Shown here piece by piece: positions 16,675 to 24,194 of a stretch of DNA of 24,231 nt. How positions within the stretch are numbered: position 1 is the first letter of the stretch; each line of letters opens with the position of its first letter. A program made the translations under genes and the position numbers. Origin of the DNA: an uncultured Collinsella sp. (GTDB taxonomy: Bacteria > Actinomycetota > Coriobacteriia > Coriobacteriales > Coriobacteriaceae); contig CAADTZ010000085.1 in the NCBI GenBank assembly GCA_900752015.1, positions 1-24,231 of the forward strand. The letters are read 5' to 3'. The notes under the pieces were generated by a model. That model was not told where the DNA came from, did not search any database, and was given only the letters and a program-made list of their open reading frames with translations.

Positions 16675-17786
16675 TGGCGCCCGAGCAGCCGGCGCGCTCC
16701 GGTATCGATTTCTCAGCATTCCGCGATCCCAAGCTGGCTCGCGAGCTCATCGAGCGCATTCATGAGCTTGTCGGCGACCGCGCCATCAACCTTATGGAAG
16801 TCTGCGGCACGCATACCGTGAGCATCGGGCGTTATGGCTTTCGCTCCATTATGCCGGCCGGGCTCAAGCTGCTGAGCGGCCCAGGCTGCCCCGTCTGCGT
16901 CACCGCCAACCGCGACATCGACCACGCGATCGCGCTCGCCAACATAGACCGCGCCATCATCACCACCTTTGGCGACATGATGCGCGTGCCCGGATCGTCC
17001 ACCTCACTCGCTGCGCAAAAGGCGGCAGGGCGCGATATTCGCATCGTCTATTCCCCGCTCGACGCGCTCGACATTGCCAAGCAAAACCCCGATCGCCCGG
17101 TCATTTTTATGGGCGTGGGCTTTGAGACTACGACGCCCACCATCGCCGCCGCCATCTTGGAGGCCGATGCACGCGGACTCCAGAACTTCTCGGTCTACTG
17201 CGCCCACAAGACCACGCCGCCGGCGTTGCGCGCCATCGCCAACGACCCCGAGACCACCATCGACGGCTTTATCCTGCCGGGCCACGTCGCCACCATCACG
17301 GGCTTGGCGCCCTTTAGCTTTTTGGTCGACGAATTCAATACCCCGGGCGTGGTCACGGGATTTGAACCGGTCGATATCCTGCAGGGCATCTGCATGCTGG
17401 TCCAGATGGTTGTCGAGGACAGGCCGGCGATTGACAACGCCTACCGCCGTGGCGTCAACGCAGACGGCAATCCCGTGGCGCGCCAGCTGGTCGAGCAGGT
17501 GTTTGAACCATGCGACACCACGTGGCGCGGGCTGGGGCCGATTGCGGCTTCGGGACTCGCCATTCGTCCCGAATTCTCGCGCTTTGATGCCCGTACCCGC
17601 TTTGATGTGCCCGTTGAGGCGACAGTCGAGCCGCGCGGGTGCCGCTGCGGCGACGTGCTGCGCGGGGCCATTACGCCGAGCGACTGCCCGCTCTTTGGCC
17701 GCACCTGCACGCCCGAGCACCCCGTCGGCCCGTGCATGGTGAGCTCCGAGGGCAGCTGCGCGGCGTACTACCGCTACCGCAACTAG
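16674..17786 (+). CDS. hypD: Hydrogenase maturation protein HypD
   Basis: HypD is the [4Fe-4S] scaffold on which the Fe(CN)2CO unit is built with HypC. The 370-residue protein carries EVCGTHT (Cys44), GPGCPVC (69-75) and GVGFETTTPT. The C-terminal cysteine cluster includes RGCRCGDVLRG, DCPLFGRTC, GPCMVSSEGSC and AAYYRY. The GTG start at 16674 has GGAGG 9 nt upstream, inside hypC. Confidence 0.97.
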   Translation: MAPEQPARSGIDFSAFRDPKLARELIERIHELVGDRAINLMEVCGTHTVSIGRYGFRSIMPAGLKLLSGPGCPVCVTANRDIDHAIALANIDRAIITTFGDMMRVPGSSTSLAAQKAAGRDIRIVYSPLDALDIAKQNPDRPVIFMGVGFETTTPTIAAAILEADARGLQNFSVYCAHKTTPPALRAIANDPETTIDGFILPGHVATITGLAPFSFLVDEFNTPGVVTGFEPVDILQGICMLVQMVVEDRPAIDNAYRRGVNADGNPVARQLVEQVFEPCDTTWRGLGPIAASGLAIRPEFSRFDARTRFDVPVEATVEPRGCRCGDVLRGAITPSDCPLFGRTCTPEHPVGPCMVSSEGSCAAYYRYRN

Positions 17787-17834
17787 CCCGGACACACCCG
17801 CACACCGGCACCACCCACGATTGGAGTTTTCGAT

Positions 17835-18869
17835 ATGTCCCATAGCGTTACCGATAGCACCGTCCTGCTGGGCCACGGCTCCGGCGGCCAGATGATGAAA
17901 CGCATCATCGATGAGGTCTTTTTGGATGCCTTTGGGTCGCCCGAGCTGCTCGAAGGCAACGACGCCGGCGTCGCCGCGCTGCCCGCGAGCGGGCGCATCG
18001 CCATGTCGACCGACAGCTTTGTAGTCTCGCCGCAGTTCTTCCCCGGTGGCAACATCGGCCGCCTCGCCGTGTGCGGAACCGTCAACGACGTCGCGACCTC
18101 GGGCGCCAACGTGCGCTACCTATCGTGCGGCTTTATCCTCGAAGAGGGCTATCCCATGGATAAGCTCCACCAGATTGTGCAGACGATGGCCGAAACGGCG
18201 CACGAAGCGGGCGTGTCCATAATCACGGGCGACACTAAGGTGGTCGAGCGCGGCGGGGCCGACGGCGTCTATATCAATACCGCCGGTGTGGGCGAGGTAC
18301 CCGCGGGCGTGGCGCTCAGCGGCGCAAACTGCCGGCCCGGCGACGTCATCCTGGTGTCGGGCACACTGGGTGACCACGGCATCGCCATCATGAGTCAGCG
18401 CGAGGGTCTGGCGTTTTCGAGCACCATCGAAAGCGATGCCGCGCCGCTCAACCACCTGATTGCCGATGTGCTTTCCGCAGCACCCGACACACGCTGCTTC
18501 CGCGACCCCACGCGCGGTGGCCTGGCCTCGACGCTCAACGAGTTTGCGCAGGCCAGCGGCGTTGCCATGGAGGTCGACGAGGATGCCGTGCCCGTGCGTC
18601 CCGACGTGCAGGCCGCCTGCGAGATGCTCGGCTACGATGTGCTGCAGGTGGCAAACGAGGGCAAGATGGTTGCCGTCGTGCCGGCCGAACAAGCCGATGC
18701 GGCGCTGGCCGCCATGCGCGCCGCCCGCTACGGCGAGAACGCCGCGATTATCGGCCGCGTGCTGCCACTTGGATCGGACGCTCGACCCGCCGTGCGCGTA
18801 CGTACCGGCTGGGGCTCGACCCGCATCCTCGACATGCTCGTAGGAGAGCAGCTGCCGAGAATTTGCTAA
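17835..18869 (+). CDS. hypE: Hydrogenase maturation protein HypE
   Basis: HypE dehydrates the C-terminal thiocarboxamide to a thiocyanate in an ATP-dependent step. The 344-residue protein has the N-terminal HGSGGQMM, the PurM-like core with SGTLGDHGIAIMSQREGL and DPTRGGLA, and ends exactly in PRIC, where the last Cys is the carbamoylated residue. GGAG lies about 9 nt before the ATG and the gene starts 48 nt after hypD. It closes the hyp cluster; no intrinsic terminator is evident after it. Confidence 0.97.
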   Translation: MSHSVTDSTVLLGHGSGGQMMKRIIDEVFLDAFGSPELLEGNDAGVAALPASGRIAMSTDSFVVSPQFFPGGNIGRLAVCGTVNDVATSGANVRYLSCGFILEEGYPMDKLHQIVQTMAETAHEAGVSIITGDTKVVERGGADGVYINTAGVGEVPAGVALSGANCRPGDVILVSGTLGDHGIAIMSQREGLAFSSTIESDAAPLNHLIADVLSAAPDTRCFRDPTRGGLASTLNEFAQASGVAMEVDEDAVPVRPDVQAACEMLGYDVLQVANEGKMVAVVPAEQADAALAAMRAARYGENAAIIGRVLPLGSDARPAVRVRTGWGSTRILDMLVGEQLPRIC

Positions 18870-18974
18870 CGACAAAAGCTCAGGGCTATTAAAGATATTC
18901 AGATTCCAAACATGCCCGGCACGCATGCCCAGTATTATGGGGTGCGTTTTACAACTCAAGCGGCAGGAGCACCC

Positions 18975-19643
18975 ATGGCAGCGGATTATTCCCATGTGAT
19001 TTTTGATCTGGACGGCACCATCCTCAACACGCTCGAGGACCTGGCAGCCGCCGGCAACCATACCTGCGAGGCGCACGGCTGGCCCACGTTTGCCGTTGAC
19101 GAGTACCGCTACAAGGTGGGAAACGGCATGCTCAAGCTGGTTGAGCGCTTTATGCCCGCCGAGTACGCAGACGACGGCCGCATGTTTGAGCAGACGCTTG
19201 CCGAGTTTAGGGCTTACTACGGCGAGCACAAGGAAGACCACACCGCTCCCTATGCCGGCACGATCGAGATGCTCGACCGCTTGCGCGCCGCGGGCGTTCA
19301 GCTTGCCGTGCTCACTAACAAGGACCACGTCTCGGCGGCTCCGCTTATCGAAAAGTATTTTGGTTCCGAGCGCTTTGCGCTGGTGCAGGGCCGTGTCGAT
19401 GCGTTTCCGCCCAAGCCCGAAGCACCCGTCACGCTGCATGTGATGGAAGAGCTAGGCGCCGACCCGGCGACCACGCTCTACGTAGGCGATTCCAATGTCG
19501 ATATCCTGACCGGCCACAACGCCGGCCTTAAGAGTGCGGGCGTCAGCTGGGGTTTCCGCGGCCGCGCAGAGCTGGAAGCCGCCGGCGCCGACTACGTGGT
19601 GGACACCCAGGGCGAGCTCGCAGCGCTAATCCTGGGCGAGTAA
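18975..19643 (+). CDS. HAD-superfamily hydrolase, phosphoglycolate phosphatase type
   Basis: This 222-residue protein has the HAD motifs in order: FDLDGTILNT (motif I nucleophile Asp), LTNKD (motif II), the lysine of PPKPEAP (motif III) and VGDSNVDI (motif IV). A helical cap (about 20-85) is consistent with Gph/PGP-like enzymes. The ATG at 18975 was selected for AGGAG at 4-nt spacing. The substrate is not certain, since the subfamily also includes pyrophosphatases and sugar phosphatases. It follows hypE by about 105 nt, with only weak promoter-like boxes between. Confidence 0.88.
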   Translation: MAADYSHVIFDLDGTILNTLEDLAAAGNHTCEAHGWPTFAVDEYRYKVGNGMLKLVERFMPAEYADDGRMFEQTLAEFRAYYGEHKEDHTAPYAGTIEMLDRLRAAGVQLAVLTNKDHVSAAPLIEKYFGSERFALVQGRVDAFPPKPEAPVTLHVMEELGADPATTLYVGDSNVDILTGHNAGLKSAGVSWGFRGRAELEAAGADYVVDTQGELAALILGE

Positions 19644-19684
19644 CGAGCGACACTGCTTAACGAAGCTGCGACAATTCTTCCGCG

Positions 19685-19856
19685 CGGAAAGCGCATCCCG
19701 TTTTGAAGCTCCGGAATGGGATGCGCTTTCCGTTTGAGGCGCATCAGGGAAACCGCATCCCACTTCAGAGCAATATTCCGGGTCGCAGTTTCCGCAACCC
19801 ACCCCATCCGGAAAATGCGACCCACTATTCGGCCAAAAACCGGGTCGCGGTTTCCC
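19685..19856. repeat. Second cluster of interrupted palindromes (GGGTCGC / GGGATGC arms)
   Basis: A perfect 15-bp inverted repeat with arms CGGAAAGCGCATCCC (19685-19699) and GGGATGCGCTTTCCG (19718-19732) is followed by nested partial units. These are GGGAAACCGCATCCC (19747-19761), GGGTCGCAGTTTCCG (19780-19794) with a near-perfect partner (19809-19823), and GGGTCGCGGTTTCCC (19842-19856). The linker TTCGGCCAAAAACCGGG matches that of the cluster near 4940. The unit type is the same as at 4829-4966, although the arms differ. Confidence 0.75.
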
Positions 19857-19875
19857 AAGCACTCGATGCAACGCT

Positions 19876-19927
19876 GGCACAAGGAATGTCCCCAACTGCC
19901 GGCAGAAAAGGAACGTCCCCAAGTGCC
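19876..19927. repeat. Tandem GTCCC-core units (units 2 and 3)
   Basis: GGCA/TGCC arms enclose CAAGGAATGTCCCCAAC (19876-19900). A second pair of GGCA/TGCC arms encloses GAAAAGGAACGTCCCCAAG (19901-19927). Both cores match those at 10-38 and 24045-24073. Confidence 0.6.
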
Positions 19928-19980
19928 GCCTTCAGCAGCGATGGCAACGACGCAGGTAGAGGATGGACAGTGAGCGACGT

Positions 19981-20066
19981 CCAGGACGAACAAGTTGGCA
20001 TGAAAAAGGCGAGGCATAGACCTTCTGGTCATGCCTCGCCTTTTGAATGACAAATTGTCGTCCTGG
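19981..20066 (-). terminator. Structured 3' module, copy 2, with terminator-like hairpin
   Basis: An outer stem CCAGGACG (19981-19988) with CGTCCTGG (20059-20066) encloses a hairpin with 14-bp arms 20004-20017 and 20031-20044 and the same GACC-TTCT-GGTC tip as copy 1. Compared with copy 1, both stems differ by paired changes that keep every base pair. On the minus strand the hairpin ends in TTTTT after the lipoprotein gene, as an intrinsic terminator would. Confidence 0.72.
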
Positions 20067-20086
20067 GCGGCGCGCAGCGTCGAGCA

Positions 20087-20114
20087 GTTGCGGCGTTTGG
20101 TAAAACGCCGCAAC
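20087..20114 (-). other. 12-bp hairpin next to the lipoprotein stop codon
   Basis: GTTGCGGCGTTT (20087-20098) and AAACGCCGCAAC (20103-20114) form a perfect 12-bp stem with a 4-nt loop, 3 nt after the minus-strand stop codon. It occupies the same place as the hairpin at 202-229 but differs from it at most stem positions. Confidence 0.65.
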
Positions 20115-20117
20115 GAA

Positions 20118-20675
20118 CTAGCTCAGCATTGCATCCATCATCTCGGAGTTGACGGAGTCGTCGGCAGACCACTCGCCGTCGTCGTTGCAGGTGTACTTGA
20201 AGATAACCGTGGTCTTCCTGGGCTCGGTGGCCTTGGTCACATCGACCATAACCTGACCGGCCATCTTGTACAGCTCGTCATCGGAAGGAACCGTATCAAG
20301 CGCGGCGACCTTCTCCTGATACTGGGTGGAGAAGTCCTCGACAATCTTGTTCATGGACTTGCAGGTGATAGAGACCTCGGCGGTCGCGACACCCTTGTCC
20401 TCGTCGACCGTCACGTCGCCGATCTTGTAGTCAAAGCCCTCGAGATAGGTCTTGGCATACTCCTTGGGATCGATACCCAGCTGCTCGAACTCATCGCCCG
20501 AAGCCTCCTCCAGACCAGAGAGGAAGTCGTCGCCACCGTTCTTGACCTCGTCAAACTGCGTCGTAAGATCCTCGGTGATGAGCTCCTCAACCGAAGGACC
20601 TCCACAGCCGGAAAGCACGACCACGCATGCAACCAAGACGGCCATGAGGGGCGCAAGCAGCAGCTTCTTTTTCAT
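20118..20675 (-). CDS. Uncharacterised lipoprotein
   Basis: The 185-residue product begins MKKKLLLAPLMAVLVACVVV and has the lipobox LSGC with the lipidated Cys24, so it should be exported and anchored to the outer face of the membrane. The rest is acidic and soluble. It contains an inner segment VATAEVSITCKSMNKIVEDFST and ends in a tryptophan-containing EWSADD region. The layout suggests a small extracellular alpha/beta domain as in many DUF lipoproteins of gut Gram-positives, but I do not recognise the family. The ATG at 20675 follows GGGAGGA at 5-6 nt. Confidence 0.85.
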   Translation of the reverse strand: MKKKLLLAPLMAVLVACVVVLSGCGGPSVEELITEDLTTQFDEVKNGGDDFLSGLEEASGDEFEQLGIDPKEYAKTYLEGFDYKIGDVTVDEDKGVATAEVSITCKSMNKIVEDFSTQYQEKVAALDTVPSDDELYKMAGQVMVDVTKATEPRKTTVIFKYTCNDDGEWSADDSVNSEMMDAMLS

Positions 20676-20740
20676 GTTGTTCCTCCCAATGAGCGGCACC
20701 GCGCTTCCCGGACGCGGCACGCGTTGTAATAAGTAAGCCC

Positions 20741-20770
20741 ATACTATCCACTTATGAACACCCTCGGCAA
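20741..20770 (-). promoter_or_regulatory. Candidate promoter of the lipoprotein gene
   Basis: On the minus strand TTGCCG (20765-20770) and TAGTAT (20741-20746), each 4 of 6, are 18 nt apart. They imply a leader of about 58 nt. The rest of the 20676-20994 gap holds the outer end of the IS200-like element. Confidence 0.4.
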
Positions 20771-20994
20771 CGCGAAGGCGCGGTCGGTTCGTTTTAGCGT
20801 CCGAACGGTTTGCAAGCCCGCCCAACGTGCAATAAAACGCTTCCCCGCAATGCAATCAAAACCACCCTTAAAAAGGGTGGTTTGCTCTTAGGGTATAACC
20901 CACGGGCCCCGGGCTCGCGTCTAAAGGCGCGGGCCCGGACTTCGTCCAGGCCTGGTGCATCTTGACCCGTGGCGCGCCGGTCGAACCGGCGGGA

Positions 20995-21453
20995 TCACCT
21001 CCTCTTGAAGGGGTCCTCGTACTCCTTCACGCTCAGCTTGTCCAGCGCGATGTCGTGGGACTCCTGCTCCCTGATGTACTTGGCGATCGTCGCCTCGTTC
21101 AGGCCGACGGTGGACACGTAGTAGCCCTCCGCCCAGAACTTCCTGTTGCCGAACTTGTACTTGAGGTTGGCGTGCCTGTCGAATATCATCAGCGAGCTCT
21201 TCCCCTTCAGGTAGCCCATGACGCTCGCGACGCTGTACTTCGGCGGGATCGCCAGCAGCACGTGCACGTGGTCTGGCATCAGGTGCCCCTCGATTATCTC
21301 GATCCCCTTGTACTCGCACAGCTTCCTGAGGATCTCCCCTATGTCGCTCCTGATTTGGTTGTAGATCACTTTGCGCCTATACTTCGGCGTGAACACGATG
21401 TGGTACTTGCACATCCACTTCGTGTGGGAAAGGCTGTAGGCCTTCTGGGCCAT
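20995..21453 (-). CDS. tnpA: IS200-like Y1 transposase TnpA
   Basis: This 152-residue HUH/Y1 transposase carries the HUH motif HVH at His62/His64 in MPDHVHVLLAIPP and the likely catalytic Tyr126 in AKYIREQE. The spacing is close to that of IS608 TnpA. The N-terminal KYHIVFTPKYRRKV is typical. Such enzymes move single-stranded DNA by peel-and-paste, recognising end hairpins. The ATG at 21453 was chosen for normal family length; the preceding AGGGGTGG is inside a strong stem. All key residues are intact, so it could be active. Confidence 0.95.
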   Translation of the reverse strand: MAQKAYSLSHTKWMCKYHIVFTPKYRRKVIYNQIRSDIGEILRKLCEYKGIEIIEGHLMPDHVHVLLAIPPKYSVASVMGYLKGKSSLMIFDRHANLKYKFGNRKFWAEGYYVSTVGLNEATIAKYIREQESHDIALDKLSVKEYEDPFKRR

Positions 21454-21458
21454 GGCGA

Positions 21459-21520
21459 CCACCCCTTCGACTCGAATTCTTGACGGCCTGAACAATCGTC
21501 AATATCGGTCGGAGGGGTGG
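21459..21520 (-). promoter_or_regulatory. RBS-sequestering leader hairpin of tnpA
   Basis: CCACCCCTTCGAC (21459-21471) pairs with GTCGGAGGGGTGG (21508-21520) over 13 bp with one wobble, burying the AGGGGTGG ribosome site just before the tnpA ATG. An inner hairpin TTGACG/CGTCAA (21480-21485 with 21497-21502) stacks within it. IS200 is known to limit its transposase by such a leader stem. Confidence 0.7.
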
Positions 21521-21601
21521 CTTTGTAAAGCCGTTTGTCTCCACCCGCGTAGCGGGTGGTTTAAAGCTGGCCGCTGCGCGGCCAGCAGACTAAAGTCTTG
21601 A

Positions 21602-21635
21602 ATAAAAAAGGTGGCCGGAAAACCCGACCACCCTT
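21602..21635 (-). terminator. crr terminator
   Basis: On the minus strand a GGTGGTCGGG/CCGGCCACC-type stem with a short loop is followed by TTTTTTATT. It lies 24 nt past the crr stop codon. Confidence 0.85.
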
Positions 21636-21658
21636 GCACATCCTTTGGATGCCACAGT

Positions 21659-22195
21659 TTACTTGCGGACGACCTTGACGATGGCGTCACCGGCGGCGAC
21701 GGCGGACTCTGCCTCAACGGTGAGCTCGACGTCGGCAAACTCGGCGGTGTTGGACACGGCCACGACGACGCAGTCCTTGTAACCGGCAGCAGCGATCTTG
21801 GCGCGGTCGATCTTGAGAATGGGCTGGCCGGCCTTCACGACGTCGTCGGCCTTGACGAAGCCCTCGAAGCCGTCGCCGTTCATGTTGACGGTATCGACGC
21901 CAACGTGCACCAGAACCTCGATGCCGCTATCGGACTGCAGGCCCACGGCGTGACCCATGGTGACGGTCACCTTACCGTCGCAGGGAGCGTAGACCAGATC
22001 GTCCTCGGGCCACACGGCACAGCCCTTGCCCAGAACCTCGCCACCAAAGACGGGATCGGGCACGTCGGCCATCTTGATGACCTTGCCCTTGACGGGCGAG
22101 CACAGCACGTCGGCGCCGGCAGAAGCAGAGATGGAGGCCGGAGCAGCGGCAGCCGCGGGCTCAGCCTTCTTCTTGAACATATCAAACAGACCCAT
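21659..22195 (-). CDS. crr: PTS glucose-type EIIA component (Crr-like)
   Basis: This 178-residue stand-alone EIIA-Glc has a mobile Ala-rich N-terminal stretch (1-27). The beta-sandwich follows, with SPVKGKVIKMADVPDPVF. Active-site histidines are His82 (MGHAVGL) and His97 (LVHVGVDTV), 15 residues apart as in E. coli His75/His90. It accepts phosphate from HPr and passes it to a sugar EIIB, and in other phyla also signals carbon state. No EIIBC gene is adjacent. The ATG at 22195 follows AGAGGAG. Confidence 0.93.
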   Translation of the reverse strand: MGLFDMFKKKAEPAAAAAPASISASAGADVLCSPVKGKVIKMADVPDPVFGGEVLGKGCAVWPEDDLVYAPCDGKVTVTMGHAVGLQSDSGIEVLVHVGVDTVNMNGDGFEGFVKADDVVKAGQPILKIDRAKIAAAGYKDCVVVAVSNTAEFADVELTVEAESAVAAGDAIVKVVRK

Positions 22196-22244
22196 ACGTT
22201 TTCTCCTCTTGATTAAGCGCAACGTTGTGCGCATGCCTACGGTA

Positions 22245-22273
22245 ATTATAGTGCCAAATGGTTCAAATGCTAA
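22245..22273 (-). promoter_or_regulatory. crr promoter
   Basis: On the minus strand TTAGCA (22268-22273, 4 of 6) and a perfect TATAAT (22245-22250) are 17 nt apart. They give a leader of about 43 nt before crr. Confidence 0.65.
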
Positions 22274-22465
22274 GGTGGGGACTCGAATCGCAAGCCCTTC
22301 TCGGTAGTGCTCGTGGGATGAGCATCTCCTTTGCATCGCGGTTCGATAAGCCGAGTATCGCCCACGCGCGGGACGGGCAGAAGCGGGCACGCCAAACCCG
22401 ATACTTCTTTTCGCTCTCGAGTCCTGCCGCCGCCCCGTCCCTGACACTTCCTGATACCGACCGAA

Positions 22466-22500
22466 ACGTGCCAAAATAAACCTGTCCCTTTTTGGTATGT
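22466..22500. repeat. GTCCC-core interrupted palindrome, unit 6
   Basis: ACGTGCCAAAA (22466-22476) pairs with TTTTGGTATGT (22490-22500), with two wobbles, around TAAACCTGTCCCT. The core is identical to that of unit 5 at 13755-13789, though the outer arms differ. The sequence between crr and this unit (22275-22465) shows no gene. Confidence 0.65.
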
Positions 22501-22534
22501 TTGGCGAGTGTGGATTTTCGGACGCTTAACTAAC

Positions 22535-22598
22535 GAGCGTGGATAATCTCCCACTTTGAGGCCGTCACCGAGCCAAAAACGGGAGATTATCCGCTCTC
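22535..22598. repeat. Long interrupted palindrome, copy A (upstream of fic)
   Basis: GAGCGTGGATAATCTCCC (22535-22552) pairs with GGGAGATTATCC-GCTC (22581-22596); the right arm lacks two bases. The loop contains CACTTTGAG and GCCAAAAAC. Copy B lies at 23972-24036, so the pair brackets the fic gene. Confidence 0.75.
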
Positions 22599-22675
22599 AT
22601 TTTGGATAACCCCCCTTGTACCAAGCCGAGCTCCATGGTCAAGTAATAACGACTTCTCATCATTAGATTGTTTAC

Positions 22676-22723
22676 ATCAATTCTAATAACTATTTAATCC
22701 TTAAACTCATTATTAGAATTGAT
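22676..22723. promoter_or_regulatory. 14-bp inverted repeat in the fic promoter region
   Basis: ATCAATTCTAATAA (22676-22689) and TTATTAGAATTGAT (22710-22723) are perfect inverse copies with a 20-nt spacer, about 50 nt before the fic start. Half-site centres are about 34 bp apart, near three helical turns, as for a dimeric repressor. A direct repeat TAATAACGA lies outside it at 22644-22652 and 22734-22742. Possible boxes TTGTTT (22669-22674) with TATTTA (22692-22697) fall inside. Self-regulation by the winged-helix domain of Fic is one possibility. Confidence 0.6.
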
Positions 22724-22772
22724 ATGATTGGCCTAATAACGAGTTTCCGGCACTAAAGATATGGAGGGCGCG

Positions 22773-23945
22773 ATGCAAATCGAGGAGAACGGCCAGGGAA
22801 CGCTCCGCAATAATCTATCGGGGAAATTGGCTTACTATTCGTTTTTTCCAACGCCTTTGCAATCATTGAGGCAGCTAAACCTCACCGAGGAAACCTATCG
22901 CACGCTTTCCGCATGCTCACGAAAGCTTGGAGAGCTTGAAGGCATGCTCTACTTTGTTCCCAACGCCGATATGTATCTGACAATGTACGTGCGCAAAGAA
23001 GCACTCCTTTCTTCGCAAATTGAGGGAACCCAGTGCACGTTTGACGACCTACTTAGTCCATCGCAAACACAACTCCATCATAAATATGTCGCAGACGTCG
23101 TGAATTACGTCCGTGCTGTCGACCGCGGCGTAGAACTGCTCAAAAAGATGCCCTTGTGCACGAGACTTCTTAGGCAAGTTCATGCGGTCCTGCTGGACGG
23201 AGTGCGCGGAACGGAGAAGAATCCAGGCGAGCTGCGCTCCTCACAAAACTGGATTGGCCCCTCAGGCTGCACCATTGCAACCGCATCGTTTGTCCCTCCA
23301 AACATTGAAGATTTGAGTAACACGCTCCAGGACCTCGAACGCTTTATCAATGAGCCTCAAGTCGAAATGGATCCGATTGTGCGGGCGGCGCTCGTCCATT
23401 ACCAATTTGAAACTGCCCATCCATTCCTAGACGGAAACGGTCGCCTGGGCAGGCTTCTCATTACACTTATGCTCATCAATGATGGCGTTCTTCATTCTTG
23501 CTTGTTCTATCCATCGTTCCAGTTCAAGAAAAATCGAAGCGAGTACTACCGGCAACTCACATCCGTAAGGGAGCGAGGCACTTACGAGGAATGGATAGAG
23601 TTTTTCTGCGCCAGTCTTCTTGAGAGTGCGAAGGACTCGGTAGGGTCTTTAAAAAACCTTGTTGACCTCCATAACCGTTCCACAGCAACCATTACCGAAA
23701 ATCTCGGAAGGACTGCTGCAAACGGGCAAAGGCTGTTGGGCATTCTTGAAGAGCACCCCATCGTCGACACCGCATTCATCGCTGCCCAACTCGATATCGG
23801 CAGGAGCACCGCGAGCTCGCTCGTCAAATCATTTGAAGAATTGGGTATCCTCCGTCCACTCGACGAGTCAAGACAGAGATACCGGCAGTACGGGTATGAA
23901 GAGTATCTTTCGATTCTCAGGGAAGACGCCGAGCCGATTAGATAG
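22773..23945 (+). CDS. Class II Fic-family AMP-transferase with C-terminal winged helix
   Basis: This 390-residue protein has a Fic_N region (about 15-105) with the inhibitory motif SSQIEG (Ser80-Glu84-Gly85), whose Glu would block ATP. The Fic core has HPFLDGNGRLGR at 216-227, all catalytic residues intact. A winged HTH (about 320-372; AAQLDIGRSTASSLVKSFEELGIL) follows. Fic enzymes transfer AMP to target hydroxyls; the target is unknown. The ATG at 22773 has GGAGG 6 nt upstream, better than the ATG 4 codons earlier. The DNA is AT-richer than its neighbours, suggesting acquisition. No antitoxin gene adjoins it. Confidence 0.93.
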   Translation: MQIEENGQGTLRNNLSGKLAYYSFFPTPLQSLRQLNLTEETYRTLSACSRKLGELEGMLYFVPNADMYLTMYVRKEALLSSQIEGTQCTFDDLLSPSQTQLHHKYVADVVNYVRAVDRGVELLKKMPLCTRLLRQVHAVLLDGVRGTEKNPGELRSSQNWIGPSGCTIATASFVPPNIEDLSNTLQDLERFINEPQVEMDPIVRAALVHYQFETAHPFLDGNGRLGRLLITLMLINDGVLHSCLFYPSFQFKKNRSEYYRQLTSVRERGTYEEWIEFFCASLLESAKDSVGSLKNLVDLHNRSTATITENLGRTAANGQRLLGILEEHPIVDTAFIAAQLDIGRSTASSLVKSFEELGILRPLDESRQRYRQYGYEEYLSILREDAEPIR

Positions 23946-23971
23946 GCATCGCAACCCAGGCAAATTAAAGC

Positions 23972-24036
23972 GAGCGTGGATAATCTCCCACTTTGAGCCT
24001 GCACACAGGCCAAAAACGGGAGATTATCCACGCTCA
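23972..24036. repeat. Long interrupted palindrome, copy B (downstream of fic)
   Basis: GAGCGTGGATAATCTCCC (23972-23989) and its perfect 18-bp inverse (24018-24035) enclose TTTG, a GCCTG-CACA-CAGGC inner hairpin and CAAA. It could terminate or cap the fic transcript, though there is no T run. It matches copy A at 22535-22598. Confidence 0.78.
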
Positions 24037-24044
24037 TTCCTGAG

Positions 24045-24073
24045 TAGTCATTTATGAACGTCCCCAATGACTA
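24045..24073. repeat. GTCCC-core interrupted palindrome, unit 7
   Basis: TAGTCATT (24045-24052) and AATGACTA (24066-24073) arms enclose TATGAACGTCCCC. It is nearly identical to unit 1 at 10-38 and has the same position relative to a structured 3' module. Confidence 0.65.
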
Positions 24074-24194
24074 GTCCGGCAACGCCGATGTTTCGGCAAC
24101 GACAGCGAGCGAGCCGCATTCGGAGCAAGACGACGCCGCAGGTAGAGAACGGACAGCGAGCGGGTCGCATTTGAGACAAGGTGACGTGAAACGA

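Larger units (their letters stand above)
20868..21600 (-). mobile_element. IS200/IS605-family element (tnpA only)
   Basis: tnpA is flanked by subterminal hairpins instead of terminal inverted repeats, as in this family. At the tnpA 3' side, ACCACCCTT/AAGGGTGGT lies at 20871-20892. On the 5' side, CCACCCGC/GCGGGTGG lies near 21541-21559. Both are followed in plus sense by the same GGGTGGTTT. A second hairpin, GCTGGCCGC/GCGGCCAGC, lies near 21566-21586. The boundaries are approximate because cleavage sites cannot be read from one copy. The element sits between crr and the lipoprotein gene; no tnpB is present. Confidence 0.7.

Noticed and set aside
19592..20113. Frames crossing the gph-lipoprotein intergenic region on both strands
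   Set aside because: They consist of repeat and hairpin sequence, run into the phosphatase gene, and have no start signal.
22270..22330. Stretch resembling a tRNA T-arm (GACTCGAATC)
   Set aside because: I could not fold a cloverleaf: no acceptor stem or anticodon arm is present on either strand. It may be a chance match or a remnant.
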